Part shown: piece by piece, positions 34,203-45,455 of the stretch
How the letters are laid out: every line of letters starts with the position of its first letter
How positions within the stretch are numbered: the stretch's first letter is position 1
Assembly: GCA_963792885.1 (NCBI GenBank)
Contig: CAWBXX010000003.1
Span: forward strand, 372,001-436,000
DNA from: DASWJZ01 sp963792885
Lineage (GTDB): Bacteria > Pseudomonadota > Alphaproteobacteria > Rhizobiales > Afifellaceae
Length of the DNA stretch: 64,000 bases
Direction of reading: 5' to 3'
The notes under the pieces: generated by a model
Seen by the model: the letters and a program-made list of their open reading frames with translations, nothing else
What the model was told of the DNA's origin: nothing
Databases searched by the model: none
Position numbers and translations under genes: made by a program

Positions 34203-34949
34203 ATGACGAAGATCGTAACCGATGCACACCAGTTCTACCTGACCGCGCCGAGCCCCTGTCCCTATCTGCCCGGCCGTCAGGAGCGGAAGGTCTTCACACA
34301 TCTCGTCGGGCCGGATTCCGGGGAACTCCATGACCTTCTGAGTCAGGGCGGCTTCCGCCGCAGCCAGGCTATAGCCTACCGGCCAGCCTGCGAGTCGTGC
34401 ATGGCTTGCGTCTCCGTCCGCGTCTGCGTCGATGCCTTCCGGCCGACCGCAAGCATGCGCCGGGTGAAGAAGGCGAACGCGGATCTGATCGGCCGCTTCC
34501 GGCCGCCGCAGGCGACGAGCGAGCAGTACAGCCTCTTCCGCCGCTACCTCGACAGCCGCCACGCAGAGGGCGGCATGGCCCACATGTCAGTGCTCGACTA
34601 CGCGTTGATGGTCGAGGACAGCCATGTCGAGAGCGGCGTCGTGGAGTATCGCCGTCGCGGCCCAGACAGCGCGATTACCGGCCGCGACGAGGGCGGGATC
34701 GTCGCCTGCACCCTGACCGATCTGCTTTCTGACGGTCTTTCCATGGTTTACTCGTATTTCGACCCGGACCTTCCCGACCGGTCGCTCGGCACGCTCATGA
34801 TTCTTGAGCACATCGAGCGGGCGCGGAAGCTCGGCAAGCCCTACGTGTATCTCGGATATTGGGTCGACGGCTCGCCTAAGATGAACTACAAGGCCCGCTT
34901 TCGGCCCCAGGAGCGACTTTCGCCGCGCGGCTGGGTTCGCGTTAACTAA
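34203..34949 (+). CDS. bpt: aspartate/glutamate leucyltransferase (arginyl-tRNA-protein transferase family)
   Basis: About 248 residues from MTKIVTDAHQFYLTAPSPCP. Transfers leucine from Leu-tRNA to N-terminal Asp/Glu, creating degrons for the ClpS/ClpAP N-end-rule pathway; a clpS gene is at 62.2 kb. Family motifs: LPGRQERKVFTHLVG, RRSQAIAYRPACESCMACVS, VYSYFDPDLPDRSLGTLMIL and YLGYWVDGSPKMNYKARFRP. The earlier in-frame start at 34155 adds 16 unconserved residues. Confidence 0.93.
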   Translation: MTKIVTDAHQFYLTAPSPCPYLPGRQERKVFTHLVGPDSGELHDLLSQGGFRRSQAIAYRPACESCMACVSVRVCVDAFRPTASMRRVKKANADLIGRFRPPQATSEQYSLFRRYLDSRHAEGGMAHMSVLDYALMVEDSHVESGVVEYRRRGPDSAITGRDEGGIVACTLTDLLSDGLSMVYSYFDPDLPDRSLGTLMILEHIERARKLGKPYVYLGYWVDGSPKMNYKARFRPQERLSPRGWVRVN

Positions 34950-34994
34950 TTTTTCCACAAGCGTAGGTACCCGCGCCTAACCGCGACACATTTG

Positions 34995-35006
34995 TCCGAT
35001 ATCGGA
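34995..35006. promoter_or_regulatory. perfect palindrome upstream of the XRE regulator gene
   Basis: TCCGATATCGGA is a 12-nt perfect palindrome about 70 nt upstream of the XRE-family start, a plausible operator for that regulator. Confidence 0.4.
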
Positions 35007-35074
35007 TTGGAACTCTGAATTGAACTCGGCTACAACCTGGTGGCTGAGAAAAGTGAAAAAGTGAGGTTCCGCAA

Positions 35075-35524
35075 ATGGCCAAAGCAGCGACACCAATGGA
35101 TGCGTTGGTGGGTGCGCGCCTTCGTTCGCGGCGGAAGCAGCTGAGAATAAGCCAAGAGAGGCTCGGTAAAGAGATTGGCGTATCGTTTCAGCAGGTTCAG
35201 AAATACGAGAATGGGACGAACCGCATAGGTGCGGGCCGTCTCGCGGAGATCAGCAAGGTTCTGGACGTTCCCGTCGCCTACTTCTTCACTGGCAGCTCCG
35301 GCTCGGCCAGCGCGGACGGTGATCGTGCGGACGCCAAGGCGATCCTCAACGAGCCCGGTGCAACCGAGCTGTTGCAGGCCTACGCGCAAATCGGCAGCCT
35401 AGCGTTGCGGAACGCGGTGGTGCGCCTGGCGCGAGACCTTGCCGGCAACTACGGCGAGGGCCGCATTCCTCCGGCGAAGCGCACCCAGAACCGCCAACTC
35501 GCTGCCTCGAAGCTGAGCCCTTAG
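35075..35524 (+). CDS. XRE family transcriptional regulator (PraR-like)
   Basis: 149 residues. The Cro/CI helix-turn-helix spans about 9-65: VGARLRSRRKQLRISQERLG, KEIGVSFQQVQKYENGTNRI and GAGRLAEISKVLDVPVAYFF. The FQQVQKYENGTNRIGAGRL recognition region is shared with the PraR/SinR-like regulators of rhizobia that influence attachment and surface properties. A C-terminal helical part follows (LLQAYAQIGSLALRNAVVRL). The gene has its own upstream region with a palindrome; convergent with parC. Confidence 0.87.
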   Translation: MAKAATPMDALVGARLRSRRKQLRISQERLGKEIGVSFQQVQKYENGTNRIGAGRLAEISKVLDVPVAYFFTGSSGSASADGDRADAKAILNEPGATELLQAYAQIGSLALRNAVVRLARDLAGNYGEGRIPPAKRTQNRQLAASKLSP

Positions 35525-35557
35525 CACCCGCCCAGCCGGCGCGATTCGCGACGCGAA

Positions 35558-37825
<2,268 letters not shown>

Positions 37826-37889
37826 GCACCCTAGTTAGCCACGCCGACTCGTGGCGACAACACGCGCTTTCGGCCTTAGAAGCGGGCAA

Positions 37890-38375
37890 ATGGCGGCCGG
37901 CCCGGAAATCAAGATCGAAGACCTGCTTTCGCGTCTCCCTGCAGGAGCCCGCCTCGCCGGGCTTGACCTCGGCACGAAGACGATCGGCATCGCGCTTTCC
38001 GATTCCGGGCTCCGCATTGCCACGCCGTTCCAGACGATCCGGCGAACCAAGTTCGGCAAGGACGCGGAAGCGTTACTCGCGCTATGCGCCAAGGAAAGCA
38101 TCGGTGGGCTGGTCCTCGGTCTTCCCGTCAACATGAACGGCACTGAGGGCCCGCGCGCCCAGGCGACGCGCGCGTTCCTCCGCAACCTTGCGCTGCTGAC
38201 CAGCCTTCCGGTTGTGCTTTGGGACGAGCGCCTCTCCACCATCGGCGCGGAGCGCGCCATGCTCGAAGCCGACATGTCGCGGAAGAAACGCGCTGAGAAG
38301 ATAGACGCTGCGGCCGCGGCCTTCATCCTCCAGGGCGCGCTCGACCGGCTGGCGCGGCTCAGGGCGGCGAAATGA
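37890..38375 (+). CDS. ruvX: Holliday junction resolvase-like YqgF/RuvX
   Basis: About 161 residues from MAAGPEIKIEDLLS (an ATG 39 nt upstream is also open). RNase H-fold with LAGLDLGTKTIGIALSDSGL (D26), GGLVLGLPVNMNGTEGPRA, LWDERLSTIGAE and KIDAAAAAFILQ. YqgF proteins act in 16S rRNA 5' processing. The stop overlaps the transporter start (ATGA). In rhizobia ruvX usually lies next to pyrB; here four other genes intervene. Confidence 0.93.
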   Translation: MAAGPEIKIEDLLSRLPAGARLAGLDLGTKTIGIALSDSGLRIATPFQTIRRTKFGKDAEALLALCAKESIGGLVLGLPVNMNGTEGPRAQATRAFLRNLALLTSLPVVLWDERLSTIGAERAMLEADMSRKKRAEKIDAAAAAFILQGALDRLARLRAAK

Positions 38376-39298
38376 CTGTCGCGCTCAATGCGCTTCTGCC
38401 GGTGCTGATCGTCATCGTCGTTGGGTGGGCGGCGGCGAACATCCCGATCATCCCGCGCGAGCAATGGGCGGGCCTCGACACGCTGATGTACTACATCCTC
38501 TTTCCGAGCCTCCTCGTCGTTTCCCTGATCGCGACTGACCTGACCACGCTCCCTTTCACTACGCTGGGCCTTGCGCTCATCCTTTCGATCCTGACGATGG
38601 CCGCGCTCTGCCTGCTGCTGCGCCCCCTTCTCGCCTCTCGCTTCGGTGTCGACGGCCCAGGCTTCACGTCCATCTTCCAGGGCGCGACGCGGTGGAACAC
38701 GACGGTCGCGATCGTCATCGCCGGCTTTGCCTATGGCGCAGAGGGTGTGGCGTTGATGTCGGTCGCCATCGTGGCGATGATCCCGCTCCTGAATGTCCTC
38801 TGTGTCGCCGTGCTTGCCTGGTTCGCCGCCGCCGCTACGCCTTCGCCGAAGAGGATAGCGATCGAAATCGCAAAGAACCCGCTGATCGTTGCGTGCGCTT
38901 TGGGGATCGCGTTGAACCTCGCCGAGATCGTGCCGCCTGAGGGCATCACATCCGCATTGCGGCTCCTCGGCAATGCCAGCCTGGCCTGCGCCTTGCTCGC
39001 AGTCGGCGCCGGATTGGACCTGCACTCGCTGCGCCGGCCTGGCATCCGACTCGGCCTTGCGACAGCGTTGCGCCTTGTCGTGATGCCGCTCCTCGCCGCC
39101 GGTTTCGCCACGCTCATCGGCGTGACGGACACAGCGCGCGGGATCGCCATCATCGCCGCTGCTGTGCCAACGGCGGGCGCTTCCTATGCGCTCGCGCGAA
39201 AGCTGGGCGGCGATGCGAAACTGATGGCGGAGATCGTGACGCTTCAGACGCTCCTCGCGGTCATCACGCTGCCGCTCTTCCTCTGGCTGCTTGCATGA
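38372..39298 (+). CDS. AEC (auxin efflux carrier) family transporter
   Basis: 308 residues, about ten membrane segments in two sets of five. The first half ends in a long linker with RIAIEIAKNPLIVACALGIA, a family hallmark, and the second half has LRLLGNASLACALLAVGAGL. AEC proteins export or exchange organic anions; substrate unknown. It starts inside the ruvX stop (ATGA) and ends in the oxidoreductase start (ATGA), so the three genes are translationally coupled. Confidence 0.88.
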   Translation: MTVALNALLPVLIVIVVGWAAANIPIIPREQWAGLDTLMYYILFPSLLVVSLIATDLTTLPFTTLGLALILSILTMAALCLLLRPLLASRFGVDGPGFTSIFQGATRWNTTVAIVIAGFAYGAEGVALMSVAIVAMIPLLNVLCVAVLAWFAAAATPSPKRIAIEIAKNPLIVACALGIALNLAEIVPPEGITSALRLLGNASLACALLAVGAGLDLHSLRRPGIRLGLATALRLVVMPLLAAGFATLIGVTDTARGIAIIAAAVPTAGASYALARKLGGDAKLMAEIVTLQTLLAVITLPLFLWLLA

Positions 39299-40398
39299 CC
39301 ATGCGCGTCGCGATCGTCGGCGGTGGGATATCGGGACTCGCCGCCGCCTGGGCGCTGACCCGCGAAGGGCACCATGTCACGCTGTTCGAGCAGGGGCCGA
39401 TCCCGAACCCTCTATCCGCCTCCGGCGACGAGCATCGCATCATCCGCCGCGCCTATGGGTCGGCCGACGGCTATGCCTTCCTGATCAGCGAAGCCTTCGA
39501 AGCATGGGAGGTGCTCTGGCGCGATCTTGGAGCGAGCCACTTCGCGCCGACCGGCATTCTCGCCGTGTCGCTCGAAGAAGGCGACGGCACCGACATCTAT
39601 TGCGACGGCCTCGATCGAACCGGCTTCACCTACGAGCTTCTTGAGCCACGCGAAGCCGCAGATCGCTACCCGTTCCTTGACGCCGCGACCATGCGCTACG
39701 CCTTCTTCACAAGCGAAGGCGGCGTGCTCTTCTGCCAGCGGATAGCGCGCGACTTGCGCACCTGGCTCCTGCGACACGGCGCCGATGTCCGCGAGCACAC
39801 CAAGGTCACCGCGATCGATTCCGACGCCGGCCGCGTCGAAACAGCCGCCGGAGACGGGGTCGATGCCGACCGCATCGTCGTCACCGCAGGCGCGTGGACG
39901 CTCGGCTTTTTCCCGGACGTTGCAACCTCACTCCGCACGTTCAGAACCGCCGTCGCCTATCTCGACCCGCCGGCAGACCTGCGCTCCGCTTGGGAGAAAG
40001 CGCCGGCCATTCTCGACGTCGGTGGCAAGGTCGATGGCTACGTTCTCCCGTCCGTCGACGGCACCGGGCTGAAAGTCGGGTCGGGCTTGGTGAAACGCCC
40101 CTCGCCGCCCGATGTCGACCGCGAGCCTGAACCGGGCGAAGGCAAGAAGATCCGCGATCTCTTCGCGCCGCCTTTCGCCCGCATCGGCGAGTATGGTGTC
40201 GCCCGCGTCGTCACTTGCGCCTACACCTTTACTGCCGACGAGCGCTTCTTTGCGGCGGAGCGCGGAAGAGCGCTCGTCGTCTCCGCGTGCTCCGGCCACG
40301 GCTACAAGTTCGGCGCGGCCGTCGGGCGCCGTATTGCGGAAGCTATCATCTCCGACAATTCGTCACGCTTTCAACGCTGGCTCACCGCAGAGCTCTAG
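39295..40398 (+). CDS. FAD-dependent oxidoreductase (DAO/sarcosine oxidase-like)
   Basis: 367 residues. Rossmann motif VAIVGGGISGLAAAWALTRE near the start and a glutamate (LFEQG) at the end of strand 2 bind FAD; a second glycine-rich stretch lies near DRIVVTAGAW, and VSACSGHGYKFGAAVG towards the C-terminus is the usual DAO flavin-contact region (SGHGYK). This matches monomeric sarcosine oxidase/N-methyltryptophan oxidase-type enzymes that oxidise N-methyl amino acids; the exact substrate is not readable. Coupled to the upstream transporter, which could carry its substrate or product. Confidence 0.87.
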   Translation: MTMRVAIVGGGISGLAAAWALTREGHHVTLFEQGPIPNPLSASGDEHRIIRRAYGSADGYAFLISEAFEAWEVLWRDLGASHFAPTGILAVSLEEGDGTDIYCDGLDRTGFTYELLEPREAADRYPFLDAATMRYAFFTSEGGVLFCQRIARDLRTWLLRHGADVREHTKVTAIDSDAGRVETAAGDGVDADRIVVTAGAWTLGFFPDVATSLRTFRTAVAYLDPPADLRSAWEKAPAILDVGGKVDGYVLPSVDGTGLKVGSGLVKRPSPPDVDREPEPGEGKKIRDLFAPPFARIGEYGVARVVTCAYTFTADERFFAAERGRALVVSACSGHGYKFGAAVGRRIAEAIISDNSSRFQRWLTAEL

Positions 40399-40447
40399 AC
40401 TTGCCGCCTTCGGTCCTCGCGAGAACCTGGAGGACGCAGAGCGTGGG

Positions 40448-41284
40448 CTATCCCGCGGAACGGTATTGCCGCCGGTCGAATGTGGACGACGCCGCCGCAA
40501 TGGCCGCCGATGGTTCGGCCTGTTCAAGATCGGCCGCCGACACGACCCGGTTTCGCCCCGAAGCCTTGGCCAAGTAGAGCGCACGGTCAGCCTCGGCGAA
40601 CAGCGCATCGAAGTCCTGGCCTTCCCTCCGGCTGGCCAACCCGATGGAAATAGTGATCTTCACGCTAGCTGAGCCGGCGACGATCGGCGTTGCCGCAACG
40701 CGATCGCAGAAGTCCCAGAGGCCCCTCATCAGCGTCTCCGTCGCGACCGAAGCGGAGACGAGCGCGAACTCCTCGCCTCCAATCCTGCCAACGCGGCCGA
40801 ACGCACCGAGGTGCGCCTTCATCGCCTGGCCCACCATCCTGATCACTTCGTCGCCGGCCAAATGCCCATGCGTGTCATTCACCGTCTTGAAGCGGTCGAT
40901 GTCGGCGATGACCAGCGCCATGACCTCGGGCGGAGCTCCTTCGGTCGGCTCGAACAGCGCGCGACGGTTGAGAAGGCCGGTCAGAGGGTCGATCTTGCTC
41001 AGCTCTTCGACAACCATCTTTGCGCGGTAGAGCTCCAGATGCGCACGTGCGATCGCGAAAGCCACGGGCGCCGCGATCACGCCGGCGACCAGAGCCGAGA
41101 TCATCCAGGATCGAAAGCTCGTTTCCCAATCTATGAAGAACGTGAGTTGGTTAACCACGTCGAGCGCGACGGCGAGCGCAACGCAAAGGACGGTTACCCG
41201 CACGACATAGATGAGAAGCTCTCTGTCGGTCCTGATCACCGGTTGGGCGACGGACCGGAGGCGGCCACGCAGAAACATCGTCAA
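40448..41284 (-). CDS. diguanylate cyclase (GGDEF domain, membrane-anchored)
   Basis: 278 residues: two membrane segments (about 24-44 and 59-79) followed by a GGDEF domain, with IDPLTGLLNRRALFEP, ADIDRFKTVNDTHGHLAGDE and the active site GRIGGEEFA (GGEEF at 169-173), so c-di-GMP synthesis is predicted. No RxxD inhibitory site is seen ahead of the motif. No other sensory domain is present, so the membrane segments themselves may sense. Ends convergent with the FAD oxidoreductase gene. Confidence 0.93.
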   Translation of the reverse strand: MTMFLRGRLRSVAQPVIRTDRELLIYVVRVTVLCVALAVALDVVNQLTFFIDWETSFRSWMISALVAGVIAAPVAFAIARAHLELYRAKMVVEELSKIDPLTGLLNRRALFEPTEGAPPEVMALVIADIDRFKTVNDTHGHLAGDEVIRMVGQAMKAHLGAFGRVGRIGGEEFALVSASVATETLMRGLWDFCDRVAATPIVAGSASVKITISIGLASRREGQDFDALFAEADRALYLAKASGRNRVVSAADLEQAEPSAAIAAASSTFDRRQYRSAG

Positions 41285-41318
41285 CCCCGAATACCTCAGG
41301 GTTGTAGCGGCGGGAGGA

Positions 41319-41334
41319 TTGAACGCGCGTTAAC
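41319..41334 (-). promoter_or_regulatory. degenerate CtrA-like box upstream of the diguanylate cyclase gene
   Basis: TTGA-ACGCGCG-TTAAC lies about 35 nt upstream of the start codon, one base away from TTAA-N7-TTAA. Confidence 0.3.
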
Positions 41335-41383
41335 GGGTTCGGGCGCCGCTGGCTGGCCCGGCCGCAAGCCGCCTGCCCGCCGG

Positions 41384-43039
41384 TCATTCGCCGATCGCGG
41401 GCGCGATGTAGTCGACGAGCTTCCGCGCGTTGTAGCGGGCGTCGAGCATTCCGTAGGTGGAGCGCCACGGTCGGCCGAGCCGCGTCTCGATGAAGGCGTC
41501 GGAGATGGGGGTTGGGTAGTCGCGCCGCAGAGCCGCCGCCGCGGCGGTAAGCGCGAGCTGCTCGACCAGCAGTCTGGCCGAGCCTTCGTCCTCGGTCGCC
41601 ACGCTCGCAGCGGCGAGAAGTACGTCGAGAGCGGACTTCGAGCCCTGGCCGAGTTCCGCGCCGATCGTCGTGACGACCTTCTCGAGCACGCCCTCCGACT
41701 TCAGCGCCCGTACCACATCGAGCGCCATGACGTTGCCGGAGCCCTCCCAGATGGCGTTGACCGGCGCCTCGCGATAGAGCCGCGGAAGCAGACTCTCCTC
41801 CACGTAGCCGTTACCGCCGAGGCACTCCATCGCCTCGTAGAGGAAGGCCGGCGCGGTCTTGCACACCCAGTACTTCACCGTCGGCGTCATCAGCCGCACA
41901 TAGGCCGCCTCCGCCGGCTGGCTCGCCGCCATGTCGAACGCCTCCGCAAGGCGCATCGAAAGCGCCATCGCGCCGAGAAGGTCGAGCGCCATATCGGCGA
42001 GCACGCGCGTCATCAGCGGCTGGTCGATCAGCGCCTTGCCGAAGACTGCGCGGTGCCTGACGTGGTGTACCGCTTCGGCAAACCCGCTCCGCATCAGCCC
42101 GGCGCTTGCCACCGCGCAGTCGAGTCTCGTCAGAGTCACCATTTCGAGGATCGTCGCGACGCCCCGCCCCTCCTCGCCGACCCGCCACGCGCCGGCGCCG
42201 CCGAATTCGACCTCCGCTGACGCGTTGGAGCGATTGCCGAGCTTGTCCTTCAGCCGCTCGATCCGGATCGCGTTGACCGAACCGTCGGGCAGGAACCGCG
42301 GCATGAGGAAGCACGTCAGCCCCACTTTCGTCTGCGCGAGCACGAGGAAGGCGTCGGACATCGGCGCGGAGAAGAACCATTTGTGACCGGTCAGGCGATA
42401 GATGTCGCCGTCCGGCTCCGCGCGCGTCGTGTTGGCGCGCACGTCCGTCCCACCCTGCTTCTCCGTCATTCCCATACCGAGCGTGATGCCGCGTTTCTCT
42501 TCCGCGGGGCGGAAGTTCCGGTCGTAGCTTCGCGAGGCGACGCGCGGCGCCCAGACGCTCATCAGCTCCGGCGCAAGATTGAGCGCGGCGAGCGACGCAT
42601 TCGTCATCGTCATCGGGCAGAGGTGCCCACACTCGGTCTGCGCCGTCATGTAGAGCCGCGCAGCGCGCGCCCGGTGCCGGAGCCCGGCCTCCGTGTCCCC
42701 CTGGTCAAACGTCGAGCAGTGGAGCCCTGCCAGCATCGAGCGGCGCATCAGCGCGTGGTAGGCCGGGTGGAAGGTCACCTGGTCGATGCGCTCACCCTTC
42801 GGGCTGTAGCGCTCGAGCTCCGGCGTGTGGCGGTTGGCGAGGCGGGCAAATTCCCGCGCCTCATGCGTCCCCCAAAACCCCCCGAGGTCCGCGAGGTCGG
42901 CGCGCACGGAATCCGGGAACCCGGACGTGGTGGCGCTCAGGATCGGGTCGGCTTCGAAGAGGTTAACGCCGCCATAAGGGGGCGACTGGTTCAGCACCGC
43001 GTACGTATCCCCGTCATCGAAATGTCTTTCTGTGCGCAA
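41384..43039 (-). CDS. acyl-CoA dehydrogenase family protein (AidB-like)
   Basis: 551 residues, larger than ordinary short-chain acyl-CoA dehydrogenases and with the AidB arrangement. N-terminal helices, then TAQTECGHLCPMTMTNASLA, GITLGMGMTEKQGGTDVRAN, ITGHKWFFSAP-like (LTGHKWFFSAPMSDAFLVLA), and AIWEGSGNVMALDVVRALKS with the family's C-terminal catalytic region. AidB homologues protect against DNA alkylation or act on isovaleryl-CoA-like substrates; which applies cannot be told. Divergent from pyrB, 62 nt between the starts. Confidence 0.9.
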   Translation of the reverse strand: MRTERHFDDGDTYAVLNQSPPYGGVNLFEADPILSATTSGFPDSVRADLADLGGFWGTHEAREFARLANRHTPELERYSPKGERIDQVTFHPAYHALMRRSMLAGLHCSTFDQGDTEAGLRHRARAARLYMTAQTECGHLCPMTMTNASLAALNLAPELMSVWAPRVASRSYDRNFRPAEEKRGITLGMGMTEKQGGTDVRANTTRAEPDGDIYRLTGHKWFFSAPMSDAFLVLAQTKVGLTCFLMPRFLPDGSVNAIRIERLKDKLGNRSNASAEVEFGGAGAWRVGEEGRGVATILEMVTLTRLDCAVASAGLMRSGFAEAVHHVRHRAVFGKALIDQPLMTRVLADMALDLLGAMALSMRLAEAFDMAASQPAEAAYVRLMTPTVKYWVCKTAPAFLYEAMECLGGNGYVEESLLPRLYREAPVNAIWEGSGNVMALDVVRALKSEGVLEKVVTTIGAELGQGSKSALDVLLAAASVATEDEGSARLLVEQLALTAAAAALRRDYPTPISDAFIETRLGRPWRSTYGMLDARYNARKLVDYIAPAIGE

Positions 43040-43101
43040 GGCCGTGAGGGGCGCGAGTATGGTTGCCCCGCCGACAGCGACGGACTATACGGCCGACTTT
43101 A

Positions 43102-44073
43102 ATGGCTTCTGCCTTTCCGCACAGGCATCTTCTCGGGATCGAGGGCCTTTCCCCCCAGGATATCGCGCTTTTGCTCGATTCGGCAGAGGCGGCGATAGAC
43201 GTTAGCCGGCAAGTCGAGAAGAAGAAGGCGACCCTCCGCGGCCGCACCCAGATCAACCTCTTCTTCGAGGCCTCCACACGCACCCAGTCGTCCTTCGAGT
43301 TGGCCGGCAAAAGGCTGGGCGCCGACGTGATGAACATGGCGGTCAGCGCCTCCTCGGTGAAGAAGGGCGAGACCCTCATAGACACCGCAATGACGCTGAA
43401 CGCCATGCGGCCGGACATCCTGGTCGTCCGCCACCATGCGGCGGGCGCGGTGGCACTTCTTGCCCAGAAGGTCGAATGTGCGGTGGTCAACGCCGGCGAC
43501 GGCGCGCACGAGCATCCGACGCAGGCGCTTCTCGATGCGCTCACCATCCGCCGCCACAAGGGCCGCCTCTCCGGCCTCGTCGTCGCGATCTGCGGTGACA
43601 TCGCGCATTCGCGCGTCGCGCGTTCGAATATCCTGCTTCTTGCGGCGATGGGCGCGCGCATCCGCGTCGTCGGTCCGTCGACGCTGATGCCGGCGGGCAT
43701 CGACCGCCTCGGCATCGATGTCTTCTCCTCGATGCGCGAAGGCCTCGCCGATGCCGACGTGGTGATGATGCTGCGCTTGCAGCGCGAGCGCATGACTGCG
43801 GCCTACGTACCGAGCGTTCGCGAATACTTCCGCTTCTTCGGCCTCGACGCGGAGAAGCTCTCCTGGGCGAAGCCCGACGCCATTGTCATGCATCCGGGAC
43901 CGATGAACCGTGGCGTCGAGATCGACCCGATGATCGCCGACGGTGTGCAGTCGGTCATCCGCGAACAGGTGGAGATGGGCGTCGCAGTCAGGATGGCCGT
44001 GCTCGAGGCGCTCGGTGAGCACTTGCCGAATGCGTGGACGCTGGACATGCAGAGCCGACTTTCCGTGATCTGA
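43102..44073 (+). CDS. pyrB: aspartate carbamoyltransferase catalytic subunit
   Basis: 323 residues from MASAFPHRHLLGIEGLS; an earlier start is open at 43063. It joins carbamoyl phosphate and aspartate, the committed step of pyrimidine synthesis. STRTQSSFELAGKRLGA carries the carbamoyl-phosphate loop (STRT, 58-61), HHAAGAVALLA the HxxxxxA region, GDGAHEHPTQALLD the HPTQ motif, and HPGPMNRGVEI the last active-site motif. It is followed after 2 nt by the pyrC' gene. Confidence 0.96.
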   Translation: MASAFPHRHLLGIEGLSPQDIALLLDSAEAAIDVSRQVEKKKATLRGRTQINLFFEASTRTQSSFELAGKRLGADVMNMAVSASSVKKGETLIDTAMTLNAMRPDILVVRHHAAGAVALLAQKVECAVVNAGDGAHEHPTQALLDALTIRRHKGRLSGLVVAICGDIAHSRVARSNILLLAAMGARIRVVGPSTLMPAGIDRLGIDVFSSMREGLADADVVMMLRLQRERMTAAYVPSVREYFRFFGLDAEKLSWAKPDAIVMHPGPMNRGVEIDPMIADGVQSVIREQVEMGVAVRMAVLEALGEHLPNAWTLDMQSRLSVI

Positions 44074-44075
44074 GC

Positions 44076-45374
44076 ATGATCCGCCCGCTCGCCTTCATCA
44101 ATGCCCGCGTCGTCGATCCCTCGCGCGATGTCGACGAGAGGGGCGCAGTGCTTGTCGCCGACGGGCGGATCGTCGCAGCCGGCGCGGACGCCGCCAACCA
44201 GGGCACGCCGGAGGGCGCGGAGATCGTCGACTGCAAAGGCGCAGCAGTCCTCCCCGGCCTCGTCGACATGCGCGTCTTCGTCGGCGAGCCGGGCGGCGAG
44301 CACCGCGAGACGCTGGAGACCGCAAGCCGCGCGGCTGCTGCCGGCGGTGTCACCGCGATCGTCACGATGCCCGACACCAATCCGGTGATCGACGACCCGG
44401 CTCTCGTCGATTTCGTCTTCCGCCGCGCACGCGACACCGCGGTCGTGCGCGTCCATCCGATGGCGGCGATGACTCGCGGCCTCGCCGGCGAAGAGCTGTC
44501 GGAATTCGGGCTTCTGAAGGAAGCCGGCGCCGTCGCCTTCACCGAGGGACGTCGCTCGCTGAAGAGTGCCAAGGTGATGCGGAACGCGCTTACCTATGCG
44601 CGCGACTTCGACGCGCTTGTCGTCCATCACGTGGAGGACGACGACCTCGCCAACGGCGGCGTGATGAACGAGGGCGAGACGGCGACGCGGCTGGGCCTTC
44701 CAGGCGTGCCGCGCGAGGCCGAGACGATCGTGCTCGATCGCGACATCCGGCTCGCACGCATGACCGGCGGGCGCTATCACGCCGCACAGATCTCCTGCGA
44801 GCCCGCGCTCGCCGCGCTTCGCCGCGCCAAGCTTGCCGGCAACGGCGTCACGGCAGGCGCCGCAATCGCGCATCTCTCGTTGAACGAGAACGATGTCGGC
44901 GCCTACCGCACCTTCTTCAAGATGTCGCCGCCGCTCCGCTCCGAGGACGATCGGGCGGCCTTGGTCGAGGCGCTGGCCGACGGCACGATCGACGTCGTCT
45001 GCTCCGCGCACGACCCGCAGGATGTCGAAGGAAAGCGTCAGCCCTTCGCCGAGGCAGCCGACGGCGCGGTCGGCCTGGAAACCATGCTCGCGGCCGGCCT
45101 TCGCCTCGTCCATTCCGGCGACGTGCCGCTGATCCGTCTTGTCCACGCGATGAGCACCAAGCCCGCGAGGCTCCTCGGCCTCGAAGCCGGCACGCTGGCG
45201 CCCGGCGCGCCCGCCGATCTGATCGTTGTCGACCTCGATCGCCCCTGGATCGTCCGCGAAGAGGAGCTGAAGTCGCGCTCCCGCAACACAGCGTTCGAGG
45301 GCGCGCGCATGACCGGCAAGGTGATGCGCACCGTCGTTGCCGGGCGAACTATCTACGAATATTACACAGCCTGA
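44076..45374 (+). CDS. pyrC': dihydroorotase-like protein lacking active-site metal ligands (PyrC')
   Basis: About 432 residues, dihydroorotase fold throughout. The metal-binding HxH that normally reads DMHVHLREPG is here VDMRVFVGEPG, and the later TDHAPH reads CSAHDPQD, so at least three ligands (two His, one Asp) are lost. Such inactive homologues encoded next to pyrB are known in Pseudomonas (pyrC'), where they are needed for assembly of active aspartate transcarbamoylase. That structural role is the most likely one here; a separate active dihydroorotase should be elsewhere in the genome. The start overlaps no gene; pyrB stops 2 nt before. Confidence 0.9.
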   Translation: MIRPLAFINARVVDPSRDVDERGAVLVADGRIVAAGADAANQGTPEGAEIVDCKGAAVLPGLVDMRVFVGEPGGEHRETLETASRAAAAGGVTAIVTMPDTNPVIDDPALVDFVFRRARDTAVVRVHPMAAMTRGLAGEELSEFGLLKEAGAVAFTEGRRSLKSAKVMRNALTYARDFDALVVHHVEDDDLANGGVMNEGETATRLGLPGVPREAETIVLDRDIRLARMTGGRYHAAQISCEPALAALRRAKLAGNGVTAGAAIAHLSLNENDVGAYRTFFKMSPPLRSEDDRAALVEALADGTIDVVCSAHDPQDVEGKRQPFAEAADGAVGLETMLAAGLRLVHSGDVPLIRLVHAMSTKPARLLGLEAGTLAPGAPADLIVVDLDRPWIVREEELKSRSRNTAFEGARMTGKVMRTVVAGRTIYEYYTA

Positions 45375-45455
45375 GCTTCGGGGGCGGCCCCATTCTGTTG
45401 CCGGGCCTATTCCCTCCGCCTACGCTCTCCAATCGATCTACTGGAGCCGCCAAAA

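Noticed and set aside
40811..42220. 469-codon plus-strand frame opposite the diguanylate cyclase and acyl-CoA dehydrogenase
   Set aside because: Antisense to two well-supported genes; arginine/histidine/aspartate-rich nonsense typical of shadow frames.
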